Below, piece after piece: positions 62,830 to 64,000 of a stretch of 64,000 nt of DNA. This DNA is from Lepidostoma basale (Eukaryota > Arthropoda > Insecta > Trichoptera > Lepidostomatidae), in NCBI GenBank assembly GCA_022606425.2, contig JAHDVF020000471.1, positions 111,123-175,122 on the forward strand. Reading direction: 5' to 3'. Each line of letters opens with the position of its first letter. The first letter of the stretch is position 1. The notes under the pieces are model-generated. The model was not told the DNA's origin. It made no database searches and worked only from the letters and a program-made list of their open reading frames with translations. The position numbers and the translations under genes were made by a program.

Positions 62830-62997
62830 AACTAACTAGCTAACCATTACGCCGTTTCCCCGGAGCTATAGGCAGAGAAGATGGAGCGTTATACTGTCCT
62901 GACATGACATATCTCTTGAGCTTCCTCTTTATTCATACATCGTTATATGCACGCTCGCACGCCCGTCTTCGAATGAAGCCGTATTTTAATATTTTCT
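62830..62997 (-). mobile_element. L-alpha LINE, 3' piece interrupted by HH-F
   Basis: AACTAGCTAACCATTACGCC (62832), CCCGGAGCTATAGGCAGAGA, TTCATACATCGTTATATGCA (62931). The rest continues at about 63120. Confidence 0.7.
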
Positions 62998-63118
62998 TCT
63001 ATATTCGCCATCACTTTGTGTTGTGGATTCACATTTGAATAACTTTTTGAAAACATTGTATTTTCACAACACTTTTTTGAGTTTTTCAACAAAGAGTTTT
63101 TCAAACATATTTTAATTA
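62998..63118 (-). repeat. HH-F element inserted in L-alpha
   Basis: Begins with the shared terminal motif (63003-63028), GGATTCACATTTGAATAACT, then CACAACACTTTTTTGAG; the hammerhead part is deleted. Confidence 0.65.
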
Positions 63119-63350
63119 TTTATTTATTTACTCATGCCATTATTAACTTGGTCGTCCACAGCTTTTCTTTCCACTTACACAACTTGTTTATAGATTTAGC
63201 CTTACATTTCTTCCTTATTTCATCGTTCGGTATTCCCGTACATTGTTCTGAGTGATCTCATTTCTTTGGCATTTTTCTTGTTTTCCTCGTTCTTTTGTCA
63301 GCTCCAATCTGCACTTCCATACATAAGGGTTGGTACTAAAACAACTTTAA
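63119..63350 (-). mobile_element. L-alpha LINE, 5' piece
   Basis: On -: LVPTLMYGSADWS, QKNEENKKNAKEMRSLRTMY near 63340-63220, decayed HMERM region lower down. Continues past HH-F at 62997. Confidence 0.7.
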
Positions 63351-63389
63351 AAAAATTAGAGTCATGCGTGTGATGATTGAAATGATATA

Positions 63390-63660
63390 GAAATGGTGGC
63401 TAGAGATTATCATTGAATCCAACGTAAGACCGCGTAGCGCCACTGGCATAGTGTAACGATTTAGTGTGTGGAGTGGGTAATGTCTGCGGGTTGCTCTGTA
63501 TTGTTGTGCCCACCGCAGTGGCTTTGCGGCCCCCACGCTAATTGGGGGCGGCGGAGCGGGGGGCGGCCGGGTGTGGGTGATAGGGGTGCTGTAACACACC
63601 AACCTATTGTCATACTGGTTTACAGAATTGTTCATCAAATTGTCAGTTTTTAACAGTACT
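63390..63660. other. GC-rich unique island
   Basis: TTGGGGGCGGCGGAGCGGGG (63541) and CCACCGCAGTGGCTTTGCGG (63510). Frames on both strands are open by composition (100 codons on -). Candidate regulatory element. Confidence 0.3.
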
Positions 63661-63744
63661 TATCTCAATTTAACGTCTCTTTATTCAATATTGAACTTTC
63701 GCTATGATCACAGATTTGATAATAGTGCTTTATGACTAACTTTA

Positions 63745-64000
63745 AAAATCTAGACGAATGTGCGGAAATTTAGTGTATGATGGAGTGTCGAATGAAAATA
63801 TAAGAAGTGAATGAATTGCGAAAGAAAGTGCAATGAACCAAATAATGAAAGGAATATTAAGATGGTTTGAACACATAGAAATAATAAATGAAGAAATAAT
63901 GGTAAAAAAAATGTAGATGGAATTATGAATAGAAGAAAACCGAGAAAAACGTGGCACGATCAAATAAATCAAATATTGAATGTCGGCCACTTGGGGACTC
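63745..64000 (+). mobile_element. L-alpha LINE fragment, cut by window edge
   Basis: AGACGAATGTGCGGAAATTT (63752), GATGGTTTGAACACATAGAA (63861), ACGTGGCACGATCAAATAAA (63950), AATGTCGGCCAC. Stops and frameshifts. Confidence 0.8.

Larger units (their letters stand above)
55992..64000 (+). other. ey: eyeless intron after exon D (incomplete)
   Basis: Runs to the window edge. No homeobox-like frame is visible. Unremarkable stretches: 56000-56430, 57490-57670, 59345-60040, 60930-61320, 62570-62830. 61330-61880 is unique and slightly GC-richer (GGGGATCCGCGGTCGGAAAC at 61587). Confidence 0.85.

Noticed and set aside
55992..64000. Pax6 homeobox exons
   Set aside because: Searched by eye for homeodomain landmarks (NRTSF, WFSNRRAKWR) on the + strand; none seen.

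Overview
The window looks like AT-rich insect nuclear DNA, most probably from a moth or butterfly. One host gene is recognisable: four internal exons on the + strand (574-739, 10701-10881, 54248-54370, 55877-55991) encode the whole paired domain and the following linker of a Pax6 protein. The residues match the eyeless type better than the twin-of-eyeless type. The start of the gene lies before the window and the homeobox exons lie after it. The introns are about 10.0 kb, 43.4 kb, 1.5 kb and more than 8 kb. Lepidoptera is inferred from the mix of repeats (mori-like mariner, tRNA-headed SINEs, many small foldback elements); the species cannot be named.

Almost everything else is repeats in the introns. 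(1) Non-LTR retrotransposon 3' ends, all truncated. I call them L-alpha (reverse transcriptase C-terminus with WNWQKKDES and WFGHMERM motifs, tail of GTTA repeats; more than 20 copies), L-beta (RRRFWRDHIERM type), L-gamma (SWTDMVSN type), L-delta (REQVARRKWQWI type), L-epsilon (ARRTDGRW-like types), L-zeta (YLRQREHILFY type, tail of ATTTG repeats) and L-eta. (2) One structurally complete mariner (14219-15499) with an open transposase frame. (3) A pogo/Tigger-like element (25018-26196) filled by a 16-bp minisatellite. (4) Two tRNA-headed SINE families. (5) IS630/mariner-type remnants, a MITE, a probable solo LTR, and a foldback family called FB with up to 330-bp inverted arms (58305-59240).

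The most striking content is a set of short foldback elements in which the conserved piece reads as a minimal type I hammerhead ribozyme: CUGANGA, one extra base, a 4-6 bp stem II, GAAAC, a 2-3 bp self-complementary stem III, then the GUH cleavage triplet, with stem I flanking in several copies. At least seven unrelated-looking families (called HH-A, B, C, D, F, G, I; weaker H, M, K, L, N, E, J) share this design, usually as two copies facing opposite ways. Some copies interrupt LINEs or each other with target-site duplications, so they are mobile. This resembles the dimer-cleaving hammerheads known from Penelope-like retroelements and animal retrozymes, but the inverted pairing, the extra junction base, and a family with a compensated C3-G8 to U3-A8 change deserve attention.

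Layout: 1-10.7 kb holds eyeless exon A and a repeat-dense intron; 10.7-54.2 kb is the giant intron, alternating repeats with short GC-richer unique islands that may be regulatory; 54.2-56.0 kb carries exons C and D; 56-64 kb is intron with large palindromes. All element boundaries not tied to a stated duplication or inverted repeat are approximate, read by eye.
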